Shown here one piece after another: positions 21,781-36,254 of a DNA stretch of 64,000 nucleotides (position 1 is its first letter; every line of letters begins with the position of its first letter). Source of the stretch: Synchiropus splendidus (taxonomy: Eukaryota; Chordata; Actinopteri; Syngnathiformes; Callionymidae); the NCBI RefSeq assembly GCF_027744825.2, contig NW_026527058.1, positions 310,001 through 374,000 of the forward strand, in the 5' to 3' direction. The notes below the pieces were generated by a model, which was not told the DNA's origin, did no database searches, and worked only from the letters and a program-made list of their open reading frames with translations. Both the position numbers and the translations under genes were made by a program.

Positions 21781-21786
21781 AGAAAG
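21781..21786 (+). repeat. Target site duplication, right (AGAAAG)
   Basis: It follows the terminus CCTCTTCCGTA directly and continues into ordinary satellite, AGTCTTTCTAGTAGTTGCAC. It is identical to 15432-15437. Confidence 0.93.
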
Positions 21787-23059
21787 AGTCTTTCTAGTAG
21801 TTGCACATCAAATCTAAGCTGTCTGAAGTGTTTTTTCCAAAGTTATCAACATTTTTATGTTTGGCATTCCAGAATCGACCTTATCTCTGGCTGAAAACGC
21901 GTTTTCTGCATTGTGCCATAACTTTGCAAGGAAACTTCAGAACATGAAATTTTCACCTCCCACTATAGCAGAAAGGGTCTTTCTAGTAGTTGCACATCAA
22001 ATCTAAGCTGTCTGAAGTGTTTTTTCAAAGTTATCATATTTTTATGTTTGGCGTTCCGTAATTGACCTTGTCTCATGCTGAAAACGCGTTTTCTGCATTG
22101 TGCCATAACTTTGCAGGGAAGCTTCAGAACATGAAATTTTCAACTCCCACTATACCAGAAAGGCTTTTTCCAGTAGTTGCACATCAAATCTAAGCTGTCT
22201 GAAGTGTTTTTCCAAAGTTATCAACATTTTTTTGTTTGGCTTTCCGGAATCAACCTTATCTCAGGCTGAAAACGCGTTTCACGCATTGTGCCATAACCTT
22301 GCAGGAAAGCTTCAGAATATGAAATTTTCAACTCCCACAATAGCAGAAATGGTCTTTCTAGTAGTTGCACATCAAATCTAAGCTGTCTGAAGTGTTTTTC
22401 CAAAGTTGTCAACATTTTTATGTTTGGCTTTCCGTAATCGACCTTATCTCAGCCTGAAAACGCGTTTCCTGCATTGTGGCATAACTTTGCAGGGATGCTT
22501 CAGAACATGAAATTTTCACCTCCCACTATAGCAGAAAGGGTCTTTCTAGTAGTTGCACATCAAATCTAAGCTGTCTGAAGTGTTTTTCCAAAGTTATCAT
22601 ATTTTTATGTTTGGCGTTCCGTAATTGACCTTGTCTCATGCTGAAAAAACGCGTTTTCTGCATTGTGCCATAACTTTGCAGGGAAGCTTCAGAACATGAA
22701 ATTTTCAACTCCCACTATAGCAGAAAGGCTTTTTCCAGTAGTTGCACATCAAATCTAAGCTGTCTGAAGTGTTTTTCCAAAGTTATCAACATTTTTATGT
22801 TTGGCGTTCCGGAACCCACCTTATCTCAGGCTGTAAAAGCGTTTTCTGCATTGTGCCATAACTTTGGAGGGAAGCTTCAGAACATGAAATTTTAACCTGC
22901 CGCTATAGCAGAAAGGGTCCTTCGAGTAGTTGCACATCAAATCTAACCTGTCTGAAGTGTTTTTCCAAAGTTATCAACATTCTTATGTTTGGCGTTCCAG
23001 AATCAACCTTATCTCAGGCTGAAAACGCGTTTTCAGCATTGTGCCATCACTTTGCAGGG

Positions 23060-25500
23060 AAGCTTCAGAACATGAAATTTTCACCTCCCACTATAGCAGA
23101 AAGGGTCTTTCTAGTAGTTGCACATCAAATCTAAGCTTTTTGAAGTGTTTTTCCAAAGATAATACCATTTTTATGTTTGGCGTTCCAGAAACAACCTTAT
23201 CTCAGGTTGAAAACGCGTTTTACGCAATTTGCCCTAACTTTGCAGGAAAGCTTCAGAACATGAAATTTTCACCTCCCACTATAGCAGAAAGTGTCTTTCT
23301 AGTAGTTGCACATCCAATCTAAGCTGTCTGAAGTGTTTTTCCAAAGTTATCAACATTTTTATGTTTGGCGTTCTGGAACCCAGCTTATCTCAGGCTGAAA
23401 ACGCATTTTCTGCATTGTGCCATAACTTTGCAGGGAGACTTCAGAACATGAAATTTTCTCCTCCCACTATAGCAGAAAGGGTCTTTCTAGTAGTTGCACA
23501 TCAAATCTAAGCTGTCTGAAGTGTTTTTCCAAAGTTGTCAACATTTTTATGTTTGGCTTTCCGGAATCGACCTTATCTCAGGCTGAAAACGCATTTCCTG
23601 CATTGTGGCATAACTTTGCAGGGATGCTTCAGAACATGAAATTTTCACCTACCACTATAGCAGAAAGGGTCTTTCTAGTAGTTGCACATCAAATATAAGC
23701 TGTCTGAAGTGTTTTTCCAAAGTTATCATATTTTTATGTTTGGCGTTCCGTAATTGACCTTGTCTCATGCTGAAAACGCGTTTTCTGCATTGTGCCATGA
23801 CTTTGCAGGGAAGCTTCAGAACATGAAATTTTCAACTCCCACTATAGCAGAAAGGCTTTTTCCAGTAGTTGCACATCAAATCTAAGCTGTCTGAAATGGT
23901 TTTCCAAAGTTATCAACATTTTTATGTTTGGCTTTCCGGAACCCACCTTATCTCAGGCTGAAAACGCGTTTTCTGCATTGTGCCATAACTTTGCAGGGAA
24001 GCTTCAGAACATGAAATTTTCACCTCCCACTATAGCAGAATGGGTCTTTCTAGTAGTTGCACATCAAATCTAAGCTGTTTGAAGTGTTTTTCCAAAGTTA
24101 ACACCATTTTTATGTTTGGCGTTCCAGAAACAACCTTATCTCAGGCTGAAAACGCGTTTTACGCAATTTGCCATAACTTTGCAAGGAAGCTTCAGAACAT
24201 GAAATTTTCACCTCCCACTGTAGCAGAAGGGGTCTTTCTAGTAGTTGCACATCAAATCTAAGCTGTCTGAAGTGTTTTTCGAAAGTTATCAACATTTTTA
24301 CGTTTGGCGTTTCGGAACCCACCTTATCTCAGGCTGAAAACGCGTTTTCTGCATTGTGCTATAACTTCTCAGGGAAGCTTCAGAACATGAAATTTTCACC
24401 TCCCACTATAGCAGAAAGGGTCTTTCTAGTAGTTGCACATCAAATCTAAGCTTTTTGAAGTGTTTTTCCAAAGATAATACCATTTTTATGTTTGGCGTTC
24501 CAGAAACAACCTTATCTCAGGTTGAAAACGCGTTTTACGCAATTTGCCCTAACTTTGCAGGAAAGCTTCAGAACATGAAATTTTCACCTCCCACTATAGC
24601 AGAAAGTGTCTTTCTAGTAGTTGCACATCCAATCTAAGCTGTCTGAAGTGTTTTTCCAAAGTTATCAACATTTTTATGTTTGGCGTTCTGGAACCCAGCT
24701 TATCTCAGGCTGAAAACGCATTTTCTGCATTGTGCCATAACTTTGCAGGGAGACTTCAGAACATGAAATTTTCTCCTCCCACTATAGCAGAAAGGGTCTT
24801 TCTAGTAGTTGCACATCAAATCTAAGCTGTCTGAAGTGTTTTTCCAAAGTTGTCAACATTTTTATGTTTGGCTTTCCGGAATCGACCTTATCTCAGGCTG
24901 AAAACGCATTTCCTGCATTGTGGCATAACTTTGCAGGGATGCTTCAGAACATGAAATTTTCACCTACCACTATAGCAGAAAGGGTCTTTCTAGTAGTTGC
25001 ACATCAAATATAAGCTGTCTGAAGTGTTTTTCCAAAGTTATCATATTTTTATGTTTGGCGTTCCGTAATTGACCTTGTCTCATGCTGAAAACGCGTTTTC
25101 TGCATTGTGCCATGACTTTGCAGGGAAGCTTCAGAACATGAAATTTTCAACTCCCACTATAGCAGAAAGGCTTTTTCCAGTAGTTGCACATCAAATCTAA
25201 GCTGTCTGAAATGGTTTTCCAAAGTTATCAACATTTTTATGTTTGGCTTTCCGGAACCCACCTTATCTCAGGCTGAAAACGCGTTTTCTGCATTGTGCCA
25301 TAACTTTGCAGGGAAGCTTCAGAACATGAAATTTTCACCTCCCACTATAGCAGAATGGGTCTTTCTAGTAGTTGCACATCAAATCTAAGCTGTTTGAAGT
25401 GTTTTTCCAAAGTTAACACCATTTTTATGTTTGGCGTTCCAGAAACAACCTTATCTCAGGCTGAAAACGCGTTTTACGCAATTTGCCATAACTTTGCAGG
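23060..25500 (+). repeat. 7-mer higher-order repeat, 1315 bp, two copies
   Basis: 23060-24185 matches 24375-25500 at an offset of 1315 bp (seven monomers less one base). Shared rare variants include CCAAAGATAATACCATTTTT (23151 and 24466), GCACATCCAATCTAAGCTGT (23309 and 24624) and the shortened AAAGTTATCATATTTTTATG (23717 and 25032). The copies separate where one reads GCAAGGAAGCTTCAG and the other GCAGGAAAGCATCAG. Confidence 0.85.
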
Positions 25501-28500
25501 AAAGCATCAGAACATTAAATTTTCACCTCCCACTATAGCAGAATGTGGCTTTTTAGTAGTTGCACATCAAATCTAAGCTGTCTGAAGTGTTTTTCCAAAG
25601 TTATCTACATTTTAATGTTTGGCGTTCTGAAATCTACCTCATCTCAGGCTGAAAACGCGTTTTACGCATTGTGCCATAACTTTGCAGGGAAGCTTCAGAA
25701 CATGATATTTTCACCTCCCACTATAGCAGAAAGGGTCTTTCTCGTAGTTGCACATCAAATCGAAGCTGTCTGATGTGTTTTTTGAAAGTTTTCAACATTT
25801 TTTTGTTTGGTGTTCCTGAATCGACCTTATCTCAGTCCGAAAACGCGTTTTCTGCATTGTGCCATAACTTTGCAGGGAAGCTTCAGAACATGAAATTTTC
25901 ACCTCCCACTATAGCAGAAAGGGTATTTCTAGTAGTTGCACATCAAATCAAAGCTGTCTGATGTGTTGTTCCAAAGTTATCAACATTTTTATGTTTGGCG
26001 TTCCGGAACTCTCCTTATCTCACGCTTAAAACGCGTTTTCTGCATTGTCCCATAACTTTGCAGGGAAGCTTTAGAACATGAAATTTTCACCTCCCACTAG
26101 AGCAGAAAGGGTATTTCTAGTAGTTGCACAACAAATCTAAGCTGTCTGAAGTGTTTTTCGAAAGTTATCAACATTTTTATGTTTGGCGTTCCGGAATCGA
26201 CCTTATCTCAGGATGAAAAATCGTTTTCTACATTGTCCCATAACTTTGCAGGGAAGCTTCAGAACATGGAATTCTGACCTCCCAATATGGCAGAAAGGGT
26301 CTTTCTAGTAGTTGCACATCAAATCTAAGCTGTCTGTAGAGTTTTTCCTGAGTTATCAACATTTTTATGTTTGGCTTTCCGGAATCGACCTTATCTCAGG
26401 ATGGAAAATCGTTTTCTGCATTGTCCCATAACTTTGCAGGGAGACTTCAGAACATGAAATTCTGACCTCCCAATATAGCAGAAAGGGTCTTTCTAGTAGT
26501 TGCGCATCAAATCTAAGCTGTCTGAAGTGTTTTTCCAAAGTTATCAACATTTTTATGTTTGGCGTTCTGGAACCCACCTTATCTCAGGCTGAAAACGCGT
26601 TTTCTGCATTGTGCCATAACTTTGCAGGGAAGCTTCAGAACATGAAATTTTCACCTCCCACTATTGCAGAAAGGGTCTTTCTAGTAGTTGCACATTAAAT
26701 CTAAGCTGTTTGAAGTGTTTTTCCAAAGTTATCAACATACTTATGTTTGGCGTTCCGGAACCGACCTTTTCTCAGGCTGAAAACGCGTTTTCTGCATTGT
26801 GCCATAACTTTGCAGGGAAGCTTCAGAACATGAAATTTTCACGTCCCACTAGTGTAGAAAGGGTATTTCTAGTAGTTGCACATCAAATCTAAGCTGTCTG
26901 AAGTGTATTTCAAAAGTTTTCAACATTATTATATTTGGCGTTCCGGAATCGACCTCATCTCAGGCTGAAAATGCGTTTTCTGCATTGTGCCATAACTTTG
27001 CAGGGAAGCTTCAGAACATGAAATTTTCACATCCCACTATAGCAGAAAGGGTCTTTCTAGTAATTGCACATCAAATCTGAGCAGTCTGAAGTGTTTTTCC
27101 AAAGTTATCAACATTTTTATGTTTGGCGTTCCGGAACTCTCCTTATCTCACGCTTAAAACGCGTTTTCTGCGTTGTGCCATCACTGTGCAGGAATGCTGC
27201 AGAATATGAAATTTTCAGCTCTCACTATAACAGACAGGGTCTTTCTCGTAGTTGCACATCAAATCTAAGCTGTCTGAAGTGTTTTTCCAAAGTCATCAAC
27301 ATTTTTATGTTTGGCGTTCCGGAACCCACCTTTTCTCAGGCTGAAAACGCGTATTCTGCGTTGTGCCATAACTTTGCTGGGAAGCTTCAGAACATAAAAT
27401 TTTAACCTCCCACTATAGTACAAAGGGTCTTTCTAGTAATTGCACATCAAATGTAAGCTGTCTGAAATGTTTTTCCAGAGTTATCAACATTCCTATGTTT
27501 GGCGTTCCGGAATCAACCTTATCTCAGGCTGAAAACGCATTTTCTGCATTGTGCCATCACTTTGCAGGAAAGCTGCAGAATATGAAATTTTCACCTCCCA
27601 CTATAGCAGAAAGGGTCTTTCTAGTAGTTGCACATCAAATCGAAGCTGTTTGAAGTGTTTTTCCAAAGTTATCAACACTTTTATGTTTAGCGTTCCGGAA
27701 TCGACCTTATCTCAGGCTGAAAACACGATTTAAGCATTCTGCCATAACTTTGCAGGGAAGCTTCAGATCATGAAATTTTCATATCCCACTATAGCAGAAA
27801 GGGTCTTTCTAGTAGTTGCACAACAAATCTAAGCTGTCTGAAGTGTTTTTCGAAAGTTATCAACATTTTTATGTTTGGCGTTCCGGAATCGACCTTATCT
27901 CTGGCTGAAAACGCGTTTTACGCATTGTGCCATAACTTTGGAGGGAAGCTTCAGAACATCGAATTTTCACCACCCACTATATCAGAAAGGGTCTTTCTAG
28001 TAGTTGCACATCAAATCTAAGCTGTCTGAAGTGTTTTTCCAAAATTATCAACATTTTTATATTTGGCGTTCCGGAATTGACCTTATCTCAGGCTGAAAAC
28101 GCGTTTTACGTATTGTGCCATAACTTTGCAGGGAAGCTTCAGAACATCGAATTTTCACCACCCACTATATCAGAAAGGGTCTTTCTAGTAGTTGGACATC
28201 AAATCTAAGCAGTCTGAGGTGTTTTCTGGAAGTTATCAACATTTTTATGTTTGCCGTACCGGAATCGACCTTATCTCAGGCTGAAAACGCGTTTTCTGCA
28301 TTGTGCCATGACTTTGCAGGGAAGCTTCAGAACATGAAATTTTAATCTTGCGCTAGAGCAGAAAAGGTCTTTGTAGTAGTTGTATATCAAATCTAAGCTG
28401 TCTGAAGTGTTTTTCCAAAGTTATCAACATTTTAATGTTTAACGTGCCGGAACCCACCTTATCTCAGGCCGAAAACGCGTTTTCTGCATTGTGCCATAAC

Positions 28501-29509
28501 TTTGCCGGGAAGCTACAGAACATGAAATTTTAACCTCCCACAATAGCATAAAGGGTCTTTCTAGTAGTTGCACATCAAATCTAAGCTGTCTGAATAGTTT
28601 TTCCAAAGTTATCAACATTTTTATGTTTGGCGTTCGGGAATCGACCTTATCTCAGGCTGAAAACGAATTTTCGGAATTGTGCCATATCTTTGCCGGGAAG
28701 CTTCGGAACATGAAATTTTTACATCCCACTATAGCAGAAAGGGTCTTTCTAGTAGTTGCACATCAAATCTAAGCTGTCTGAAGTGTTTTTCCAGTATTAT
28801 CAACATTTTTATGTTTGGCGTTCCGGAACCCACCTTATCTCAGGCTGAAAACGCGTTTTCTGCATTGTGCCATAACTTTTGAGGGAAGCTTCAGAACTTG
28901 AAATTTTAACCTCCCACTGTAGCAGAAAGGGTCTTTCTAGTAGTTGCACATCAAATCTAAGGTGTATGAAATGTTTTTCCAAAGTTATCATATTTTTATG
29001 TTTGGCGTTCTGGAATTGACCTTGTCTCTTGCTGAAAACGCGTTTTCTGCATTGTGCCATATCTTTGCAGGGAAGCTTCAGAACATGACATTTTCACGTC
29101 CCACTATAGCCGAAATGTTCTTTCTAGTAGTTGCACATCAAATCTCAGCTGTCTGAAGTGTTTTTCGAAACTTATCAACAATTTTATGTTTGGCATTCCG
29201 GAATCAACCTTATCTCAGGCTGAAAACGCGTTTTCTGCATTGTGCCATGACTTTGCAGGGAAGCTTCAGAACATGAAATTTTCACCTCCCATTATAGCAG
29301 AAAGGGTCTTTCTCATACTTGCACATCAAATCTAAGCTGTCTGAAGTGTTTTTTGAAAGTTTTCAACATTTTTATGTTTGGCGTTCCTGAATCGACCTTA
29401 TCTCAGGCTGAAAACGCGATTTACGCATTCTGCCATAACTTTGCAGGGAAGCTTCAGAACATGAAATTTTCACATCCCACTATAGCAGAAAGGGTCTTTC
29501 TAGTAATTG

Positions 29510-32500
29510 CACATCAAATCTAAGCAGTCTGAAGTGTTTTTCCAAAGTTATCAACATTTTTATGTTTGGCGTTCGGGAACCCACCTTATCTCAGGCTGTA
29601 AACGCGTTTTCTGCATTGTGCCATAACTTTGGAGGGAAGCTTCAGAACATGAAATTTTAACCTGCCACTATAGCAGAAAGGGTTCTTCTAGTCGTTGCAC
29701 ATCAAATCTAACCTCTCTGAAGTGTTTTTCCAAAGTCATCAACATTCTTATGTTTGGCGTTCCGGAATCAACCTTATCTCAGGCTGAAAACGCGTTTTCT
29801 GCATTGTGCCATCACTGTGCAAGAATGCTGCAGAATATGAAATTTTCACCTCTCACTATAACAGACAGGGTCTTTCTCGTAGTTGCACATCAAATCTAAG
29901 CTGTCTGAAGTGTTTTTCGAAAGTTATCAACATTTTTATGTTTGGCGTTCCGGAACGCACCTTATCTCAAGCTGAAAACGCGTTTTCTGCATTGTGCCAT
30001 AACTTTGCAGGGAGGCTTCAGAACATGAAATTTTAACCTCCCACTATAGTAGAAAGGGTCTTTCTAGTAATTGCACATCAAATGTAAGCTGTCTGAAGTG
30101 TTTTTCCAGAGTTATCAACATTCCTATGTTTGGCGTTCCGGAATCAACCTTATCTCAGGCTGAAAACGCATTTTCTGCATTGTGCCATAACTTTGCAGGG
30201 ATGCTTCAGATCATGAAATGTTCACCTCCCACTATAGCAGAAAGGGTCTTTCTAGTAGTTGCATATCAAATCTAAGCTGTCTGAAGTGTTTTTCGAAAGT
30301 TATCAACATTTTTATGTTTGGCGTTCCGGAACCCACCTTATCTCAAGCTGAAAACGCGTTTTCTGCATTGTGCCATAACTTTGCAGGGAAGCTTCAGAAC
30401 ATGAAATTTTCACGTCCCACTATAGTAGAAAAGGTCTTTCTAGTAGTTGCATATCAAATCTAAGCTGTCTGATGTGTTTTTCGAAAGTTATCAACATTTT
30501 TATGTTTGGCGTTCCGGAACGCACCTTATCTCAAGCTGAAAACGCGTTTTCTGCATTGTGCCATAACTTTGCAGGGAGGCTTCAGAACATGAAATTTTAA
30601 CCTCCCACAATAGCAGAAAGGGTCCTTCTAGTAGTTGCACATCAAATGTAAGATGTCTGAAGTGTTTTCACAAAGTTATCGACATTTTTATGTTTGGCGT
30701 TCCGGAATCGACCTTATCTCAGGCAGAAAACGCTTTTTACGCTTTGTGCCATAACTTTGCAGGGAAGCTTCAGAAAATGAAATTTTCACCTCCCACTATA
30801 GCAGAAAGGGTCTTTCTCGTAGTTGCACATCAAATCTAAGCTGTCTGAAGTGTTTTTCCAAAGTTATCAACATTTTTATGTTTGGCGTTCCGGAATCAAC
30901 CTTATCTCAGGCTGAAAACGCATTTTCTGCATTGTGCCGTAACTTTGCAAGGAAGATTCAGAACATGAAATTTTCACCTCCCACTATAGCAGAAAGGGTC
31001 TTTCTCGTAGTTGCACATCTAATCTAAGCTGTCTGAAGTGTTTTTCGAAAGTTATCAACATTTTTAAGTTTGGCGTTCCAGAATCCACCTTATCTGAAGC
31101 TGAAAACACGTTTTCTGCAATGTGCCATAACTTTGCAGGGAAGCTTCAAAACATGAAATGTTCACCTCCCACTATAGCAGAAAGGGTCTTTCTAGTAGGT
31201 GCACATCAAATCTAAGCAGTCTGAAGTGTTTTTCCAAAGTTATCAACATTTTTATGTTTGGCGTTCGGGAACCCACCTTATCTCAGGCTGTAAACGCGTT
31301 TTCTGCATTGTGCCATAACTTTGGAGGGAAGCTTCAGAACATGAAATTTTAACCTGCCACTATAGCAGAAAGGGTTCTTCTAGTCGTTGCACATCAAATC
31401 TAACCTCTCTGAAGTGTTTTTCCAAAGTCATCAACATTCTTATGTTTGGCGTTCCGGAATCAACCTTATCTCAGGCTGAAAACGCGTTTTCTGCATTGTG
31501 CCATCACTGTGCAAGAATGCTGCAGAATATGAAATTTTCACCTCTCACTATAACAGACAGGGTCTTTCTCGTAGTTGCACATCAAATCTAAGCTGTCTGA
31601 AGTGTTTTTCCAAAGTCATCAACATTTTTATGTTTGGCGTTCCGGAACCCACCTTTTCTCAGGCTGAAAACGCGTTTTCTGCGTTGTGCCATAACTTTGC
31701 TGGGAAGCTTCAGAACATGAAATTTTAACCTCCCACTATAGTAGAAAGGGTCTTTCTAGTAATTGCACATCAAATGTAAGCTGTCTGAAGTGTTTTTCCA
31801 GAGTTATCAACATTCCTATGTTTGGCGTTCCGGAATCAACCTTATCTCAGGCTGAAAACGCATTTTCTGCATTGTGCCATAACTTTGCAGGGATGCTTCA
31901 GATCATGAAATGTTCACCTCCCACTATAGCAGAAAGGGTCTTTCTAGTAGTTGCATATCAAATCTAAGCTGTCTGAAGTGTTTTTCGAAAGTTATCAACA
32001 TTTTTATGTTTGGCGTTCCGGAACCCACCTTATCTCAAGCTGAAAACGCGTTTTCTGCATTGTGCCATAACTTTGCAGGGAAGCTTCAGAACATGAAATT
32101 TTCACGTCCCACTATAGTAGAAAAGGTCTTTCTAGTAGTTGCATATCAAATCTAAGCTGTCTGATGTGTTTTTCGAAAGTTATCAACATTTTTATGTTTG
32201 GCGTTCCGGAACGCACCTTATCTCAAGCTGAAAACGCGTTTTCTGCATTGTGCCATAACTTTGCAGGGAGGCTTCAGAACATGAAATTTTAACCTCCCAC
32301 AATAGCAGAAAGGGTCCTTCTAGTAGTTGCACATCAAATGTAAGATGTCTGAAGTGTTTTCACAAAGTTATCGACATTTTTATGTTTGGCGTTCCGGAAT
32401 CGACCTTATCTCAGGCAGAAAACGCTTTTTACGCTTTGTGCCATAACTTTGCAGGGAAGCTTCAGAAAATGAAATTTTCACCTCCCACTATAGCAGAAAG

Positions 32501-34585
32501 GGTCTTTCTCGTAGTTGCACATCAAATCTAAGCTGTCTGAAGTGTTTTTCCAAAGTTATCAACATTTTTATGTTTGGCATTCCGGAATCAACCTTATCTC
32601 AGGCTGAAAACGCATTTTCTGCATTGTGCCGTAACTTTGCAAGGAAGATTCAGAACATGAAATTTTCACCTCCCACTATAGCAGAAAGGGTCTTTCTCGT
32701 AGTTGCACATCTAATCTAAGCTGTCTGAAGTGTTTTTCGAAAGTTATCAACATTTTTAAGTTTGGCGTTCCAGAATCCACCTTATCTGAAGCTGAAAACA
32801 CGTTTTCTGCAATGTGCCATAACTTTGCAGGGAAGCTTCAAAACATGAAATGTTCACCTCCCACTATAGCAGAAAGGGTCTTTCTAGTAGGTGCACATCA
32901 AATCTAAGCTGTCTGAAGTGTTTTTCTAAATTTATCAACATTTTTATGTTTGCCGTTCCGGAATCCACCTTATCTGAAGCTGAAAACGCGTTTTCTGCAT
33001 TGTGCCATAACTTTGGAGGGAAGCTTCAGAACATGAAATTTTAACCTGCCACTATAGCAGAAAGGGTTCTTCTAGTCGTTGCACATCAAATCTAACCTCT
33101 CTGAAGTGTTTTTCCAAAGTCATCAACATTCTTATGTTTGGCGTTCCGGAATCAACCTTATCTCAGGCTGAAAACGCGTTTTCTGCATTGTGCCATCACT
33201 GTGCAAGAATGCTGCAGAATATGAAATTTTCACCTCTCACTATAACAGACAGGGTCTTTCTCGTAGTTGCACATCAAATCTAAGCTGTCTGAAGTGTTTT
33301 TCCAAAGTCATCAACATTTTTATGTTTGGCGTTCCGGAACCCACCTTTTCTCAGGCTGAAAACGCGTTTTCTGCGTTGTGCCATAACTTTGCTGGGAAGC
33401 TTCAGAACATGAAATTTTAACCTCCCACTATAGTAGAAAGGGTCTTTCTAGTAATTGCACATCAAATGTAAGCTGTCTGAAGTGTTTTTCCAGAGTTATC
33501 AACATTCCTATGTTTGGCGTTCCGGAATCAACCTTATCTCAGGCTGAAAACGCATTTTCTGCATTGTGCCATAACTTTGCAGGGATGCTTCAGATCATGA
33601 AATGTTCACCTCCCACTATAGCAGAAAGGGTCTTTCTAGTAGTTGCATATCAAATCTAAGCTGTCTGAAGTGTTTTTCGAAAGTTATCAACATTTTTATG
33701 TTTGGCGTTCCGGAACCCACCTTATCTCAAGCTGAAAACGCGTTTTCTGCATTGTGCCATAACTTTGCAGGGAAGCTTCAGAACATGAAATTTTCACGTC
33801 CCACTATAGTAGAAAAGGTCTTTCTAGTAGTTGCATATCAAATCTAAGCTGTCTGATGTGTTTTTCGAAAGTTATCAACATTTTTATGTTTGGCGTTCCG
33901 GAACGCACCTTATCTCAAGCTGAAAACGCGTTTTCTGCATTGTGCCATAACTTTGCAGGGAGGCTTCAGAACATGAAATTTTAACCTCCCACAATAGCAG
34001 AAAGGGTCCTTCTAGTAGTTGCACATCAAATGTAAGATGTCTGAAGTGTTTTCACAAAGTTATCGACATTTTTATGTTTGGCGTTCCGGAATCGACCTTA
34101 TCTCAGGCAGAAAACGCTTTTTACGCTTTGTGCCATAACTTTGCAGGGAAGCTTCAGAAAATGAAATTTTCACCTCCCACTATAGCAGAAAGGGTTTTTC
34201 TAGTAGTTGCACGTCAAATCTAAGCTGTCTGAAGTGTTTTTCCAAAGTTATCAACATTTTTATGTTTGGCGTTCCGGAATCAACCTTATCTCAGGCTGAA
34301 AACGCATTTTCTGCATTGTGCCATAACTTTGCAAGGAAGATTCAGAACATGAAATTTTCACCTCCCACTATAGCAGAAAGGGTCTTTCTCGTAGTTGCAC
34401 ATCTAATCTAAGCTGTCTGAAGTGTTTTTCGAAAGTTATCAACATTTTTAAGTTTGGCGTTCCAGAATCCACCTCATCTGAAGCTGAAAACACGTTTTCT
34501 GCAATGTGCCATAACTTTGCAGGGAAGCTTCAAAACATGAAATGTTCACCTCCCACTATAGCAGAAAGGGTCTTTCTAGTAGGTG
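29510..34585 (+). repeat. 9-mer higher-order repeat, 1692 bp, three tandem copies
   Basis: Diagnostic sequences recur exactly 1692 bp apart: CATCACTGTGCAAGAATGCT near 29810, 31502 and 33194; AGTAGAAAAGGTCTTTCTAG near 30425, 32117 and 33809; TTCACAAAGTTATCGACATT near 30669, 32361 and 34053. 1692 is nine monomers. The homologous segment near 54.4-56.1 kb has only one copy. The first copy differs from the others in one monomer (29906-30040), discussed as a possible conversion tract. Confidence 0.9.
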
Positions 34586-36254
34586 CACATCAAATCTAAG
34601 CTGTCTGAAGTGTTTTTCGAAAGTTATCAACATTTTTATGTTTGCCGTTCCGGAATCCACCTTATCTGAAGCTGAAAACGCGTTTTCTGCAATGTGCCAT
34701 AACTTTGCAGGGAAGCTTCAGAACATGAAATGTTCACCTCCCACTATAGCAGAAAGGGTCTTTCTAGTAGTTGCACATCAAATCTAAGCTGTCTGAAGTG
34801 TTTTTCGAAAGTTATCAACATTTTTATGTTTGGCGTTCCGGAATCGACCTTATCTCAGGATGAAAAATCGTTTTCTGCATTGTCCCATAACTTTGCAGGG
34901 AAGATTCTGAACATGAAATTTTCACGTCCCACTGTAGCAGAAAGGGTCTTTCTAGTATTTGCACATCAAATCTAAGCTGTCTGAAGTGTTTTTCCAAAGT
35001 TATCAACATTTTTATGTTTGGCGTTCCGGAATCAACCTTATCTCAGGCTGATAACGCATTTTCTGCATTGTGCCATAACTTTGCAAGGAAGATTCAGAAC
35101 ATGAAATGTTCACCTCCCACTATAGCAGAAAGGGTCTTTCTAGTAGTTGCACATCAAATCTAAGCTGTCTGAAGTGTTGTTCCAAAGTGATAAACATTTT
35201 TACGTTTGGCGTTTCGGAACCCACCTTATCTCAGGCTGAAAACGCGTTTTCTGCATTGTGCCATAACTTCTCAGGGAAGCTTCAGAACATGAAATGTTCA
35301 CCTCCCACTATAGCAGAAAGGGTCTTTCTAGTAGTTGCGCATCAAATCTAAGCTGTCTGAAGTGTTTTTCCAAAGTTATCAACATTTTTATGTTTGGCGT
35401 TCCGGAATCGACCTTATCTCATGCTGAAAACGCGTTTTCTGCATTGTGCCATAACTTCTCAGGGAAGCTTCAGAACATGAAATTTTGACCTCCCACTATA
35501 GCAGAAAGGGTATTTCTACTAGTTGCACATCAAATCTAAGCTGTCTGAAGTGTTTTTCGAAAGTTATCATCATTTTTATGTTTGGCGTTGCGGAACCCAC
35601 CTTATCTCAAGCTGAAAACGCGTTTTCTGCATTGTGCCATAACTTTGCAGGGAGGCTTCAGAACATGAAATGTTCACCTCCCACTATAGCAGAAAGGGTC
35701 TTTCTAGTAGTTGCACATCAAATCTAAGATGTCTGAAGTGTTTTCCGAAAGTTATCAACATTTTTATGTTTGGCGTTCCGGAATCGACCTTATCTCAGGA
35801 TGAAAAATCGTTTTCTGCATTGTGCCATAACTTTGCAGGGAAGATTCTGAACATGAAATTTTCACGTCCCACTATAGCAGAAAGGGTCTTTCTAGTATTT
35901 GAACATCAAATCTACGCTGTCTGAAGTGTTTTTCGAAAGTTATCAACATTTTTATGTTTGGCGTTCCGGAACCCATCTTATCTCAAGCTGAAAACGCGTT
36001 TTTTGCATTGTGCCATAACTTTGCAGGGAAGCTTCAGAACATGAAATTTTCCCGTCCCACTATAGCAGAAAGGGTCTTTCTAGTAGTTGCACATCAAATC
36101 TAAGCTGTCTGAAGTGTTTTTCGAAAGTTATCAACATTTTTATGTTTCGCGTACCGGAATCGACCTTATCTCAAGCTGAAAACGCGTTTTCTGCATTGTG
36201 CCATAACTTTGCAGGGAAGCTTCAGAACATGAAATGTTCACCTCCCACTATAGC

